This document shows positions 9,701 through 17,753 of a DNA stretch of 64,000 nt, piece by piece. How positions within the stretch are numbered: the stretch's first letter is position 1; each line of letters opens with the position of its first letter. The notes below the pieces were generated by a model. That model searched no databases. It had not been told where the DNA came from and saw only the letters and a program-made list of their open reading frames with translations. The position numbers and the translations under genes are program-made. The stretch lies in contig NZ_BAABWJ010000010.1 of the NCBI RefSeq assembly GCF_040372805.1, forward strand, positions 62,001 to 126,000, read 5' to 3'. Source of the DNA: Pseudoteredinibacter isoporae_A. GTDB lineage: Bacteria > Pseudomonadota > Gammaproteobacteria > Pseudomonadales > Cellvibrionaceae.

Positions 9701-9799
9701 ATAATTTAAAAAGGCGGCACGACGCACCAGTTCTTCCGGATGAGAAGCTCCCTCCAGAAAGCTGAAATTGGACTGACACATCAGTTCGGCGTAGGACAT
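6719..9799 (-). CDS. dnaE2: Error-prone DNA polymerase DnaE2 (ImuC)
   Basis: 1026-residue C-family DNA polymerase, the usual DnaE2 length and shorter than replicative DnaE. It opens with the PHP domain (YAELMCQSNFSFLEGASHPEEL). The polymerase palm carries YQGRGSAANSIVCYCL and EPPDIDVDFES with the catalytic Asp residues, then the fingers and helix-hairpin-helix region. Near residue 920 is an OB fold (VTSRQSPGTASGVTFVTLEDE). It is the last gene of the SOS-induced imuA-imuB-dnaE2 operon, which performs translesion, mutagenic synthesis after DNA damage. It starts 33 bases after imuB, and a LexA box lies upstream of imuA. No motif is missing. Confidence 0.96.
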   Translation of the reverse strand: MSYAELMCQSNFSFLEGASHPEELVRRAAFLNYEAIAITDECSLAGVVRAHHCIEQEKLKLNLIIGSVFRYQEELEFVLLCPDQAAYSELCRLITQARRRASKGQYQLDPWDLRSLQHCYVLWLPLAANPKRNLHRDRQHQHYNQHWGEWLKQTQGERLWLAYRRHLQGGEHHVLSYWNHLAEELDIPSCACGGALMHSPERQALQHILSSIKVAKPVAELGRHLSSNKEACLRSVEKLKKLFPADHLMASTRIARRCHFSLRKLKYQNPSELVPKGMSAIEHLRQLVTAGGKKRFPQGIPDDIQSTIEKELRLIEEQAYEYFFLTIYDIVQFAKHQKILYQGRGSAANSIVCYCLEITAVNPAKISVLFERFISKERNEPPDIDVDFESQRREEVIQYIYQKYGRKRAALAATVITYRLKSALREVGKALGFAESRMDYFIKNINRRDGTPWPEQLQDLGLDLKSQRSQQLIKYVEALRGFPRHLSQHVGGFVIAAGPLHHLVPVENAAMDERTVIQWDKDDLESLGLLKVDILSLGMLSAIRRSFDLIEQRYQHRYSIAEIGQLQEDPQVYDLIQQADTVGIFQIESRAQMSMLPRLKPRCYYDLVVQIAIVRPGPIQGDMVHPYLKRRNGEEEADYPSEALRSVLERTYGVPIFQEQVIQVAMVAAGFSGGEADQLRRAMASWKKTGQLHGFRQKLIDGMNERGYDSEYAERIFQQILGFGEYGFPESHSASFAILAYTSAWLKYYFPAEFCCALLNSQPMGFYSPAQLIQDARRHGVKVLPVCVQASNWEHSMEGDALRLGLKQVKGLNQETAERIERYRPRTMQDLQNLSLNRQAMEALASANALRRFSKHRFQARWDNAVAHSTDNLVFDVDTHHQLSFQPSAEENLLEDYRSLGLSLEQHPITLLRQRGFFQQYPNAQSLSDCRNGQIVQTIGLVTSRQSPGTASGVTFVTLEDEFGQMNIIVWAATARAQKKPFLQAKILEVKGIVEQAAGVTHIVAGKLIDHTDLLGRLRSTSRDFH

Positions 9800-9832
9800 T
9801 CGCCACCTCTGAAATTTTTCAGATAGATTGTC

Positions 9833-11272
9833 TTAAGCAAAATACCCATGCACGTACCAATGTTTAGCTGGGGTTTTAAATAGCCATAACCAACGCCCTT
9901 GTGAGTTTCGGGCAATAAAATAATCGCGTTCAACCGCTGTATGATTCTCCCAGCCGGGGTATTGAATCCGCTCGGGGCCGTAAAACAACAACACATCGTC
10001 TTTGAGAGGTTGTGGGGCGGATAATAAAAAACTGGGTCTCAGGCCCTCGGGCGGAGGCAATTGATCACGATGTTGCTCCTCCTGGCTGGACACGTGGTTG
10101 CTGTGCTCGGGGATATGACTGTTGGCTGGCTGTAAAAACCGGATACGCTGTTTGCCCAAACGTGCTTGCAAGCTGTCCAGTAGCTGCTCCTGGGATAATT
10201 GCCCCTGATGTTGGCTGAACAGTTCGGCATGTTCCTGGCCCCGACGCTGGTGTTGCTCGCAGGATACTGTAATGGCTTCAACGGGCGCAGGTAACTGCAA
10301 TCGTTCCAGACGTAATGCCAGTAGCGCTTGCCAACGTTCCGCTTTTTCCTCTCCTTGACTGGCGTGCAAATTGAGGGTGAGAGGTGCGGCTTCGCGCAAC
10401 TTTAAATGAATGTCTATCCGGCGAGCCTGTAAGTCCCGTTGCTGCAAAAAATGTTGCAATTGCAGCAACAGCGGCTTGATCGGTTTCTGTAGGTTTTCAC
10501 TGTCGTCAATTTCGTAAAACAGCTGCAATTGCCGTTCAAAAACTTCTCTGGGCTGATAATAAGCCAATGGTGTGCGCAACTCATTGTTTAAGCGACCAAT
10601 ATAGAGCAATAATTCCTCATCAAAACGTCGACTGATTTCTTGCAGGGGCAGTTTTCTCAGTCGATCCAGATGATGTATCCCGAGGCTTTCCAAGCGGTCC
10701 AAAGTACTTTTTTTCAGAGGCAGGCGGCTGCAGGGAATGTGTTCCAGATTTTGCTGCAAAGTTTGTTGTCCTTCTGGACCATCCTGAAGCACTTGTCGAT
10801 AGCCGTTGCAGGCCAGGAGTTGGGCCGCCCAAGGTGAATGCGCATTGGCATAGAAATAATTCAAGGAACCCAGTTGCTTCCGTATCTGTTGCCAGTAATT
10901 CTCCAAGCCCTGGTGATAACGCAACATGCTGTGAATTTCCAATAGCAAGCCTTGGGGGGGCTGCAAAACCAAATTGGCGGTGACAGGGTAGAGCTGTTCA
11001 GCAACTTGTTGAAGCAGCTCACGTTCGAGTAGAGGGCGGTAATCCAATACCTGTAACTTCGAATGCATGGCAATAGCGGCTGCCAGCCCCATCCCCAGGC
11101 GGATACCGTGTTGCTGGGCGGAAGGGCAAGCCTGGCACACTTCATTGCCTTGGCCATCGACAATAATGATGGCTTCGGTATCGTTGATATCCTCTGATGT
11201 GTGGAATGCTTCTTCCTGATAAAGATGATCGAGTTGCAGTTGATGAAAATGCAGATACAACCAGCGCATCAT
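9833..11272 (-). CDS. imuB: ImuB, Y-family polymerase-like mutagenesis protein
   Basis: 479-residue protein with a Y-family (DinB-like) polymerase fold but without the catalytic acidic residues: the first palm strand reads WLYLHFHQLQLDHLY instead of the DxD-type strand of active enzymes. ImuB is known to act as an adaptor that links DnaE2 with the sliding clamp and ImuA. Domain order is degenerate palm/fingers (1-170), helix-hairpin-helix region (190-220, LESLGIHHLDRLRKLP), little finger (240-340), and a C-terminal tail with LLFYGPERIQYPGWE. Its start overlaps the imuA stop (ATGA, 4 bases), so the two are translationally coupled. Confidence 0.93.
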   Translation of the reverse strand: MMRWLYLHFHQLQLDHLYQEEAFHTSEDINDTEAIIIVDGQGNEVCQACPSAQQHGIRLGMGLAAAIAMHSKLQVLDYRPLLERELLQQVAEQLYPVTANLVLQPPQGLLLEIHSMLRYHQGLENYWQQIRKQLGSLNYFYANAHSPWAAQLLACNGYRQVLQDGPEGQQTLQQNLEHIPCSRLPLKKSTLDRLESLGIHHLDRLRKLPLQEISRRFDEELLLYIGRLNNELRTPLAYYQPREVFERQLQLFYEIDDSENLQKPIKPLLLQLQHFLQQRDLQARRIDIHLKLREAAPLTLNLHASQGEEKAERWQALLALRLERLQLPAPVEAITVSCEQHQRRGQEHAELFSQHQGQLSQEQLLDSLQARLGKQRIRFLQPANSHIPEHSNHVSSQEEQHRDQLPPPEGLRPSFLLSAPQPLKDDVLLFYGPERIQYPGWENHTAVERDYFIARNSQGRWLWLFKTPAKHWYVHGYFA

Positions 11273-12084
11273 CGAGCCTGCTTTTGATAAGCTTGCAGCG
11301 GGATGACATTTTGAGGGCGCTTGGGAACACAGAGTTCAGGCCAGTCGTGGCTGAAATCCACGGAGATATTACGCAAGGGCCAGCCGCGTTGGCGTTTGGG
11401 AATATGAACACACAGCCCTCGGGGTTTGGCTTCCAGTTCCATGTTGATATCGGCAGCCAGGTTGGGACTTGCGGGCTTGCGAAACACAATCATGGTGCTG
11501 GAGCCCTTTTCAGCCGCCAACTTCAAACGCTTGGATTCGGCCATGTTTATGCTTCTGGGTATTCGCCCTTGGCCGGCGTGGGTCAGTGCTTCTTCCCATA
11601 ACAAGACCATCGCGCAGCGACCACTTTGCAAGCATTGTTCTGCGCTCCACAGGCTTTCGTCCCGTTCAGTGTTATGAATCAATAGCAACTGTTGTACATT
11701 GAGGCCCATGGCGATCAGCGCGTCGCTGCTGAGTTCATAAGGGGGAGCTATGATGGCCAATAAGCGATCCTGCATACGTTTTCGCAGATAGTGCTGCAGG
11801 AAACGCAACTCTCCCAGTGCAAAATCACTGTTGATTAATAATAAGCCTTGTTTGGGCAGACCGCCGCCCAAGGCGTGGTCCAGCTCTGGGTGCTGACAAG
11901 GTTCGAGCCCCTGTGCAGCCCCGGATAATTCTGGGGCCTGCTCACTGGCTCGCCAAATTTGCCGTTGGCGCTGTAGCTTTTGTAGCAAGGGCGACTGTAA
12001 TGGTGATGAATGTTTGCTGTTCACTGTACTGCTTACCGTGGTGTTTGTGAGGCAACTCCCTACGAACTTCTCATATGACGGCAT
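11269..12084 (-). CDS. imuA: ImuA, SOS mutagenesis cell-division-inhibitor/RecA-like protein
   Basis: 271-residue ImuA/SulA-like protein, first gene of the imuA-imuB-dnaE2 operon. It has a RecA-like core without a complete Walker A loop: PCQHPELDHALGGGLPKQGLLLINSDFALGELRFLQHYL (about 62-100), then LLLIHNTERDESLWSAEQCLQSG. ImuA is known to take part with ImuB in damage-induced mutagenesis. The first 25 or so residues before LLQKLQRQRQIWRA are not conserved in the family, so the true start may be further downstream, for example at a GTG. A LexA box lies about 85 bases upstream of the ATG, which predicts SOS induction. Confidence 0.9.
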   Translation of the reverse strand: MPSYEKFVGSCLTNTTVSSTVNSKHSSPLQSPLLQKLQRQRQIWRASEQAPELSGAAQGLEPCQHPELDHALGGGLPKQGLLLINSDFALGELRFLQHYLRKRMQDRLLAIIAPPYELSSDALIAMGLNVQQLLLIHNTERDESLWSAEQCLQSGRCAMVLLWEEALTHAGQGRIPRSINMAESKRLKLAAEKGSSTMIVFRKPASPNLAADINMELEAKPRGLCVHIPKRQRGWPLRNISVDFSHDWPELCVPKRPQNVIPLQAYQKQAR

Positions 12085-12166
12085 TCCATGGGGCCGTGAG
12101 ACCGTAAAACCCTATTAGCATCCAGACGTAGGTTTGTGGGGTGCCAGGGGTCAATCAGCTAAAACA

Positions 12167-12182
12167 CTGTATTTATATACAG
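12167..12182. promoter_or_regulatory. LexA (SOS) box upstream of imuA
   Basis: The 16-mer CTGTATTTATATACAG has perfect CTGT and ACAG arms with an 8-base AT-only core, matching the gammaproteobacterial LexA consensus CTGT-N8-ACAG. It is the only such site I noticed in the window. It lies about 85 bases upstream of the imuA ATG, where it can control the mutagenesis operon. The XRE gene on the other strand starts about 140 bases away and could also be affected. Confidence 0.9.
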
Positions 12183-12324
12183 TATTTTAGTCTGTGAAAA
12201 ATGGCAAGCAGGCTGGCACCATAGGATAAATTGCCCTGTCAGGGCCTTGGCGGCTATTTGTCGTGTTCGAGCAGGCTTGCCGGGCATAATTTAGTCTCAT
12301 CCAATGCAGTAAGGACTCAAATAG

Positions 12325-12780
12325 ATGATTCTTAAAGAAATACGCCTCAGTCGTCATCTCACCCAGGAGCAGTTGGCCGAGATCTCCGGTCTGAGTGCTC
12401 GAACGATCCAGCGTATAGAAAGTGGCCAGCAGGCCAGTTTGGAGTCACAAAAATGCCTGGCCGCTGCATTGGATTTAAGCATCGATGACTTACAGCAGGA
12501 GACATTTGACATGAATAGGCAATCTGAACAATGGGCGCAGCTGCCCCTGTTTTTGAAAATATGGTTTATGTTTCATTTTTTGCAGGCGCGTCCCCGGCGT
12601 GATACTGCTTTGAGAATACCGTGCTTGGCCCATATAGCAGGTTTTTTATTTTGCTTGCTGGGGTTCTGGCATGAGGCGGCGTTAGCTGGGGGATTGATAA
12701 TGCTGGCCACGGCCTACCTGTTCCAGTTGTTACGTTGGCAAGGGGATCGTTACGGTATCTGGTATGAAGCACCAGAGTAA
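12325..12780 (+). CDS. XRE-type DNA-binding protein with C-terminal membrane segments
   Basis: 151 residues in two parts. Residues 1-57 are a helix-turn-helix of the Cro/C1 (XRE) type: LKEIRLSRHLTQEQLAEISGLSARTIQRIESGQ. Residues 68-140 hold two hydrophobic segments (IPCLAHIAGFLFCLLGFW, AALAGGLIMLATAYLFQLL), so the regulator is probably anchored in the inner membrane. A small membrane ORF starts 2 bases after its stop. Membrane-tethered XRE proteins of this size exist in many gammaproteobacteria, but neither target nor signal is known to me. The start ATG is not preceded by a strong Shine-Dalgarno. Confidence 0.75.
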   Translation: MILKEIRLSRHLTQEQLAEISGLSARTIQRIESGQQASLESQKCLAAALDLSIDDLQQETFDMNRQSEQWAQLPLFLKIWFMFHFLQARPRRDTALRIPCLAHIAGFLFCLLGFWHEAALAGGLIMLATAYLFQLLRWQGDRYGIWYEAPE

Positions 12781-12782
12781 GG

Positions 12783-13007
12783 ATGGTGTGGGCAGTTATG
12801 GCTTGGCAAATCAAACACTATGGAGGGCACATACAACCGGGCGGCCCCGTGTACAGTGAGTTTGTGGAATCTCGTTTTCTAACGGTTGTTCTGCTGTTTC
12901 TTGCCTCTGTAGCCAGTGATGTTTTTTCGGGGCGGTGGTATGCCCAGTTGTACATTCCCTTGTGGGCCTTTACTCTTTTCAGTGTGGTCATCATCGTGAT
13001 GTGTTGA
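12783..13007 (+). CDS. Small hypothetical membrane protein
   Basis: 74 codons starting with ATG two bases after the stop of the XRE-membrane gene, with the upstream GGATGG lacking a clear Shine-Dalgarno. The product has two predicted hydrophobic stretches, FLTVVLLFLASVASDVF and LYIPLWAFTLFSVVIIVMC, separated by GRWYAQ. I do not recognise the family. The near-contiguous position suggests translational coupling and a joint function with the preceding membrane-anchored regulator, for example as a sensor partner; this is inference. Confidence 0.5.
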   Translation: MVWAVMAWQIKHYGGHIQPGGPVYSEFVESRFLTVVLLFLASVASDVFSGRWYAQLYIPLWAFTLFSVVIIVMC

Positions 13008-13117
13008 TGTATCTTCGGCATCGAGGCGACAATACCGCTTCAGGCAAAAATGAATAGGTTGACACTATCTTGTGCTATAAGATCTTGCACCATAAAGCCT
13101 TGTCTATAAGGTCGTTC

Positions 13118-13798
13118 TCAACGATAAGGTGCCATATATTTTTTTAAGCTGATTTCATCGGAGGTTTCAAAATGATCGCCAGTGTTTTTCAACGCTTGAA
13201 TGCGGTCAATGCGAAAGCTGCGGTAGTCTTCGCGTAATTCACACCAGCTCACCAGTGTCCACACCTTACCCCAGTAGACCAGGCCGAGAGGCCAAATCGT
13301 GCGGGTGCTGCTTTGTTGCTTTTCATCCTGATAAGCGATATTGATTTTTTCCTGCTGCTTGATGGCCAAGCGAAGTTCCTGGCTGTAACGAGTACTTTGA
13401 TCTCGTTCAAGGTCAGGGACAATCAATGTTTCTTCGGCGATGCTGTGCAGATAATGTTGGCGGTCGGGTAGAATGGCTCGAATTTTATCCAAGGCCGAAT
13501 CGGCCGAATCGGCCAGTCCCTGATCACCCCAGGCCTGGACCATACGGACACCGAGGATCAGGGCCTCCAATTCAGATTCATTAAACATAAGTGGTGCCAG
13601 GGTACTGCCAGCCTGCAGCATATAACCCACACCGGCTTCGCCACTGATAGGAACACCGGAAAGCTCGAGTGCCTGTATATCGCGATAAATTGTGCGTTCG
13701 GAGACGTTCAGTTTATCGGCCATCTGAGCAGCGGTAATGGCACGCCGCCGGCTCTGTAACAAGGTCAGTAGTTTTAATAGACGCTCGGCTTTGTTCAT
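13118..13798 (-). CDS. YafY-like transcriptional regulator (HTH_11 + WYL domain)
   Basis: 226-residue regulator. The N-terminal winged helix (KAERLLKLLTLLQSRRRAITAAQMADKLNVSERTIYRDIQAL, residues 3-45) is DeoR/HTH_11-like, and the C-terminal half is a WYL domain (INIAYQDE, TIWPLGLVYWGKVWTLVSWCELREDYRSFRIDRIQAL, about 150-205). The W-Y-L positions read W-T-L here with RSFRIDRI conserved. WYL domains are known ligand or nucleic-acid sensing modules. It lies 67 bases downstream of a small monooxygenase-fold gene in the same direction, which it probably regulates or accompanies. Confidence 0.85.
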   Translation of the reverse strand: MNKAERLLKLLTLLQSRRRAITAAQMADKLNVSERTIYRDIQALELSGVPISGEAGVGYMLQAGSTLAPLMFNESELEALILGVRMVQAWGDQGLADSADSALDKIRAILPDRQHYLHSIAEETLIVPDLERDQSTRYSQELRLAIKQQEKINIAYQDEKQQSSTRTIWPLGLVYWGKVWTLVSWCELREDYRSFRIDRIQALKNTGDHFETSDEISLKKYMAPYR

Positions 13799-13865
13799 AA
13801 ATCGTAGCTTAGGGTTAAAAAATACTGCAGCGATGGCTGTTTATGAAGTGCGTGACACTGTCTGT

Positions 13866-14183
13866 TTATGACGCATCGGACATGATTTCACTGCAGGCCT
13901 GCATATGTCGCATGCGCACGCTCTTCGAATCGATGTGGGCCATCATATCCTGGCATTGGGCATCGCGCATAAAGTTTTCACCGGCTTGCTTGGCGGCATC
14001 TTGATCTTTCCAATAGATAATATCATGCCAGACATCATCTTCATCACGGCTCAGGGAACGATAGATGAAACCGTTTTGGGAATGTAAAAAAGCCTCCATT
14101 GCATCGGCTGTCTTGGTTATGATGTCTGAGCTGACGCCGTCTTTGCAACGAAACGTTACCAGTTCAATCACAGAATTTTGCAT
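13866..14183 (-). CDS. Antibiotic biosynthesis monooxygenase (ABM)-fold protein
   Basis: 105-residue protein with the dimeric alpha/beta-barrel (ferredoxin-like) pattern of ABM/heme-degrading or quinol-monooxygenase-like small proteins: beta strand VIELVTFRCKDG, helix IITKTADAMEAFLHSQ, strand GFIYRSLSRDEDDVWHDIIYWKD, helix AAKQAGENFM. No cofactor-binding residues are obvious, so the activity is unassigned. It is followed on the same strand by the WYL regulator (67-base gap). The region 14184-14299 between it and the diguanylate cyclase gene contains no other gene. Confidence 0.7.
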   Translation of the reverse strand: MQNSVIELVTFRCKDGVSSDIITKTADAMEAFLHSQNGFIYRSLSRDEDDVWHDIIYWKDQDAAKQAGENFMRDAQCQDMMAHIDSKSVRMRHMQACSEIMSDAS

Positions 14184-14299
14184 ACCGCCTCCAAATTTGA
14201 ATCCATTAAGTGAATAGACAAAGCTCTATAAACTGAAATGAATTCTAACGTTGGGAGGCTGACAAGCTCTGTCAGTAGGGGCTTAAAAAGGGCAAAATA

Positions 14300-15577
14300 T
14301 CAATGGCTCTCGAGCATGGCTTCATGTTCGATGACATCACCGATGACACAATTTCGCCCGGACTCCTTAGCCCGGTACAAGGCTTGGTCGGCCACTTTTA
14401 ATTGAGCATCAATGCTGTCCATATAGAGATTGGATATGCCGGTACTAAAGCTGATCGTCAAGGTGTTCTGGCCGATTTCAATCGCGCTTTTGGAGATCAA
14501 GTCGCGAACCTTATCCATCAGCGTGCAGGCCTGTTGATTGTTGAGGCCTGGCATCAGGACGAAAAATTCTTCTCCGCCAGCTCGGGCGACCAGAAAACGT
14601 TCCAGTGCCTCATTTAAGGCTTTGGAAAAGAATTTCAAAACGCCATCGCCAACGTCGTGACCGTAGTTGTCATTAATCTTTTTGAAGAAATCGATGTCGA
14701 GGACGGCCACTGCGAGAGGTGTGTTTTCCGTCTTGGCCTGTTTGTGAACACAGCTGGCATTGGTGAAAAAATAACGTCGATTATAGGCGCCAGTCAGAAA
14801 GTCACGGTTGGCAACATTGCGAGCCTGTTCTAGGTGCTCCATGGCTTCGATGTTGTGCATCACGCGGCATTGAAACTCTTCCCGGTTAAAGGGTTTGTGC
14901 AGAAAGTCGTTGGCTCCGTTTTTAATAAACTTAGCCGACAGCGCTTCCTCTCCCTGGCCGGATAGACCAATAATCACCAGGTCTGATTTCTCGTATTTAT
15001 TTCGCAGGTTTCTGACCAGGCTGACACCGTCCATATTGGGCATATGGTAATCCGTAATCAGCATCTTGATGTCGTTTTGCTGCATAAGAATATCGATGGC
15101 ATCCTGACCATCGACGGCGGTGTACACCTGAAAAAGATACAAACGCAATAAATCGCTGATGTAACGCCTGGAGGTGTTGGAGTCCTCGGCAACGAGGACT
15201 TTAACCTGTTGATTTCGCCAGATACGATTGAGCAGGCCAATGGCATAGCGATAGGAAAATTGACCTTCCTTCGTGACGTAATCGATGATGCCTTTGCTGA
15301 ATAAATGCTTGCGGCGTTCTTCATTAAAACTGGATGTTAAAACGATGGTGGGAATTTTTTTACTGAGTGTATAGTCAACGACTTCACCGTCTTCAGCGTC
15401 GGGTAGATGCAGATCGACCAATGCGGCGAAAATTTGCTCACTTTCGCGTTCTACGATGGCTTTGGCTTCGCTATAACTTTGAGCGTATAAGCCAATAAAA
15501 TCTGATTCTAAATTGACGAAGTAACGCAACACTTTCATGACGGTGTTACTGTCTTCGATAATTAGAATTTTTTTCAT
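14300..15577 (-). CDS. Response regulator with two receiver domains and a GGDEF (diguanylate cyclase) domain
   Basis: 425 residues in a PleD-like order. Receiver 1 (1-120) has the acidic pair IIEDS and the candidate phospho-Asp D55 in ALVDLHLPD. Receiver 2 (about 124-240) has VLVAEDSNTSRR, LITDYHMPNMDG and a KPF lysine. The GGDEF domain (about 260-415) has DFLTGAYNRRYFF, DIDFFKKINDNYGHDVGD and an intact AGGEEFF active site. The RxxD inhibitory site normally just upstream of GGEEF is not kept (RFLV here), so product feedback by that site is unlikely. The expected output is c-di-GMP synthesis on phosphorylation. No histidine kinase gene is adjacent. Confidence 0.92.
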   Translation of the reverse strand: MKKILIIEDSNTVMKVLRYFVNLESDFIGLYAQSYSEAKAIVERESEQIFAALVDLHLPDAEDGEVVDYTLSKKIPTIVLTSSFNEERRKHLFSKGIIDYVTKEGQFSYRYAIGLLNRIWRNQQVKVLVAEDSNTSRRYISDLLRLYLFQVYTAVDGQDAIDILMQQNDIKMLITDYHMPNMDGVSLVRNLRNKYEKSDLVIIGLSGQGEEALSAKFIKNGANDFLHKPFNREEFQCRVMHNIEAMEHLEQARNVANRDFLTGAYNRRYFFTNASCVHKQAKTENTPLAVAVLDIDFFKKINDNYGHDVGDGVLKFFSKALNEALERFLVARAGGEEFFVLMPGLNNQQACTLMDKVRDLISKSAIEIGQNTLTISFSTGISNLYMDSIDAQLKVADQALYRAKESGRNCVIGDVIEHEAMLESH

Positions 15578-15824
15578 TGTTGTTCTCTATTTGTACACCC
15601 CTCCCTGAAACCTGATTTTCTTACGGCGCTATCCATGGCAACCGTCCGATCTTTCGTTTTTCGGTTTGATTCTTATGTGTCGGCTTAATCAACAGATTCT
15701 ATAGCACAAAATTTGGCATTCAGCACAGTTGCCGGGTTTGTCTTGACTTGTTGGGGGGAAATGGGGGAGAGCTTTCTGACGTACGGTGTAAAAGGGGAAG
15801 ATAATCCTGTTTTTTCAGAGGCTT

Positions 15825-15849
15825 GGCTCCCAAGCTGAGCTTGGGAGCC
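15825..15849. terminator. Hairpin 3' of cysK
   Basis: Perfect 11-bp inverted repeat GGCTCCCAAGC-TGA-GCTTGGGAGCC, 6 bases downstream of the cysK stop (minus strand). The stem is strong but no T-tract follows on either strand, so it may act as a transcript-end stabiliser or Rho-type stop rather than a classic intrinsic terminator. The rest of the 15578-15824 gap before the diguanylate cyclase start shows no gene. Confidence 0.6.
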
Positions 15850-15855
15850 AGAGGG

Positions 15856-16824
15856 TTATTGTTCGAGTTCTCGCTCGGCAAATTCACCATCAAACAGTGG
15901 ACTAGACAAATAGCGCTCACCGGAATCCGGTAAAATAGCGACGATTACTTTGCCGTCATTTTCGGGCTTTTCAGCTTGTCTCAGAGCGGCAGTGAGAGCC
16001 GCCCCACAGGAAATGCCGGCCAGTATGCCTTCCTCTTTCATCAAGCGATGGGCATTCGTCATGGCTTCTTCATTGCTGACGGTTTCGACTTCATCAATCA
16101 TTGAGAGATCCAGATTTCCGGGAATGAAACCGGCACCAATACCCTGGATTTTATGTGGTGATGGTGTCGGTTCTTCACCGGCCAGGGTTTGACTGATAAT
16201 GGGAGAGCTTTCCGGTTCAACAGCCACACTGGTGATGGCCTTGCCCGCCGTATTTTTAATGTAGCGGCTGATGCCGGTGATGGTGCCGCCCGTGCCGACG
16301 CCTGCACAAATAATATCCACTTTTCCGTAGGTGTCTTTCCAGATTTCTGGGCCGGTGGTTTTTTCGTGGATTTGCGGGTTGGCTGGATTTTCAAACTGCT
16401 GGGGCATCCAGGTATTCGCAGGATCGCTCTGACATATTTCCTCGGCTTTCTCGATCGCGCCTTTCATGCCTTTGGCACCAGGGGTCAGAACCAGATTGGC
16501 ACCGAGGGCCTTAATGAGCTTACGGCGTTCCAGGCTCATGGTGTCAGGCATAGTGAGGGTTAGGGAGTAGCCTCGGGCAGCACAGACAAAGGCGAGGGCA
16601 ATGCCCGTATTGCCGCTGGTTGGCTCCACGACGGTCATATTGGGCTTGAGCGTGCCGCTTTCTTCAGCACTCCAAATCATGTTCGCGCCGATCCGGCATT
16701 TCACGGAAAATGCCGGGTTTCGCGACTCGAGTTTCACATAAACTTCTTTGTCAGTAATACGATTTAGGCGCACAAGTGGTGTGTTGCCGATGGTTTTTGA
16801 GTTATCACTGAATATATCTTGCAT
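15856..16824 (-). CDS. cysK: Cysteine synthase A (O-acetylserine sulfhydrylase)
   Basis: 322-residue PLP enzyme making L-cysteine from O-acetylserine and sulfide. The PLP lysine is in FSVKCRIGAN (K42, same number as E. coli CysK). The substrate loop EPTSGNTGIALA, the phosphate-binding loop GVGTGGTITG and the C-terminal PDSGERYLSS are intact. The start is set at the ATG at 16822-16824 (MQDIFSDN) because an AAGGG Shine-Dalgarno lies just upstream and because family members begin there; the open frame extends 19 codons further. The gene is monocistronic and ends in a strong hairpin. Confidence 0.94.
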   Translation of the reverse strand: MQDIFSDNSKTIGNTPLVRLNRITDKEVYVKLESRNPAFSVKCRIGANMIWSAEESGTLKPNMTVVEPTSGNTGIALAFVCAARGYSLTLTMPDTMSLERRKLIKALGANLVLTPGAKGMKGAIEKAEEICQSDPANTWMPQQFENPANPQIHEKTTGPEIWKDTYGKVDIICAGVGTGGTITGISRYIKNTAGKAITSVAVEPESSPIISQTLAGEEPTPSPHKIQGIGAGFIPGNLDLSMIDEVETVSNEEAMTNAHRLMKEEGILAGISCGAALTAALRQAEKPENDGKVIVAILPDSGERYLSSPLFDGEFAERELEQ

Positions 16825-17109
16825 AGTTATGCCCTTTTCGAGACCCACGTTCCAGCCTTCAGATACCCAGAAGAATGACAACTTATGTGGTTAATTTTGA
16901 TAGTTTTATTCAATCCAATTTCCAGAGGGGGTGCAAGCTAAATCCCTCACTTATTAGTTATAGATCATTCATGAAATCTATACCCATAATAATAAAATAT
17001 AATATTGGATCCGTTTTTAATTTCAAATCCCTATTTGTATGATGGCCAGAAGTCTTTGATACTCTTAATCGAGCCCTACAAGAATAATAGAATGATTAAG
17101 GAGTGCTGT

Positions 17110-17727
17110 ATGGCCATTTTGGAACATACTCTTGGAATCTTGCTTCACCCGGATAGCGAATGGAAAGCCATTCGTAATGAACGTCACTCATTTGCGCAGG
17201 TATTTTTCAGTCACGTGCCGATACTGGCATTGATCCCATGTTTATCGATGTACTACGGGGTAACCCAGGTTGGTTGGAGTATTGGTGACGGGGATGCCGT
17301 GAAACTGACCGGGGAGAGCGCGCTCTGGTTATGTCTTCTTACCTATGTTGCGATGTTGGCGGGTGTATTTGTACTGGGCGAATTCATTAACTGGATGTCA
17401 AAAACCTATGGCGTAGCCGATGAGGCTGATCGCCGTCACTATGAGGGCACCGCCCTTGCAGTCTATATCACCACGCCGGTGTTCCTGGCAGGCATTGTTG
17501 GCCTGTATCCTGACCCAGTGATCTACTCGGTTGTGCATATTCTCGCCGGTGCCTATGCGGTGTATCTCGTATACGAAGGCATTCCGATTCTGATGAACAT
17601 CGATAAAGAACGCGCCTTTATGTATGCCTCTTCTGTGGTTACCGTCGGGCTGGTAATGCTGGTGATGGTACGTGTTGGCTCCGTGATTATCTGGGGACTG
17701 GGAATCGGTCCGGTATATGTCGATTAG
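17110..17727 (+). CDS. Yip1-family integral membrane protein (DUF1282)
   Basis: 205-residue membrane protein starting at the ATG at 17110, which has AAGGAG 7 bases upstream; the open frame extends 35 codons further but without a ribosome site. The N-terminal LEHTLGILLHPDSEWKAIRNE is the typical opening of bacterial Yip1/DUF1282 proteins, followed by about five hydrophobic segments (VFFSHVPILALIPCLSMYYGV, LWLCLLTYVAMLAGVFVLGEF, ALAVYITTPVFLAGIVGLYP, VVHILAGAYAVYLVYEGIPIL, VVTVGLVMLVMVRVGSVIIWG). Function in bacteria is unknown. It ends at a clear intrinsic terminator. Confidence 0.85.
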   Translation: MAILEHTLGILLHPDSEWKAIRNERHSFAQVFFSHVPILALIPCLSMYYGVTQVGWSIGDGDAVKLTGESALWLCLLTYVAMLAGVFVLGEFINWMSKTYGVADEADRRHYEGTALAVYITTPVFLAGIVGLYPDPVIYSVVHILAGAYAVYLVYEGIPILMNIDKERAFMYASSVVTVGLVMLVMVRVGSVIIWGLGIGPVYVD

Positions 17728-17753
17728 CGTGTTTAGCTAGAACAGAGAATATT

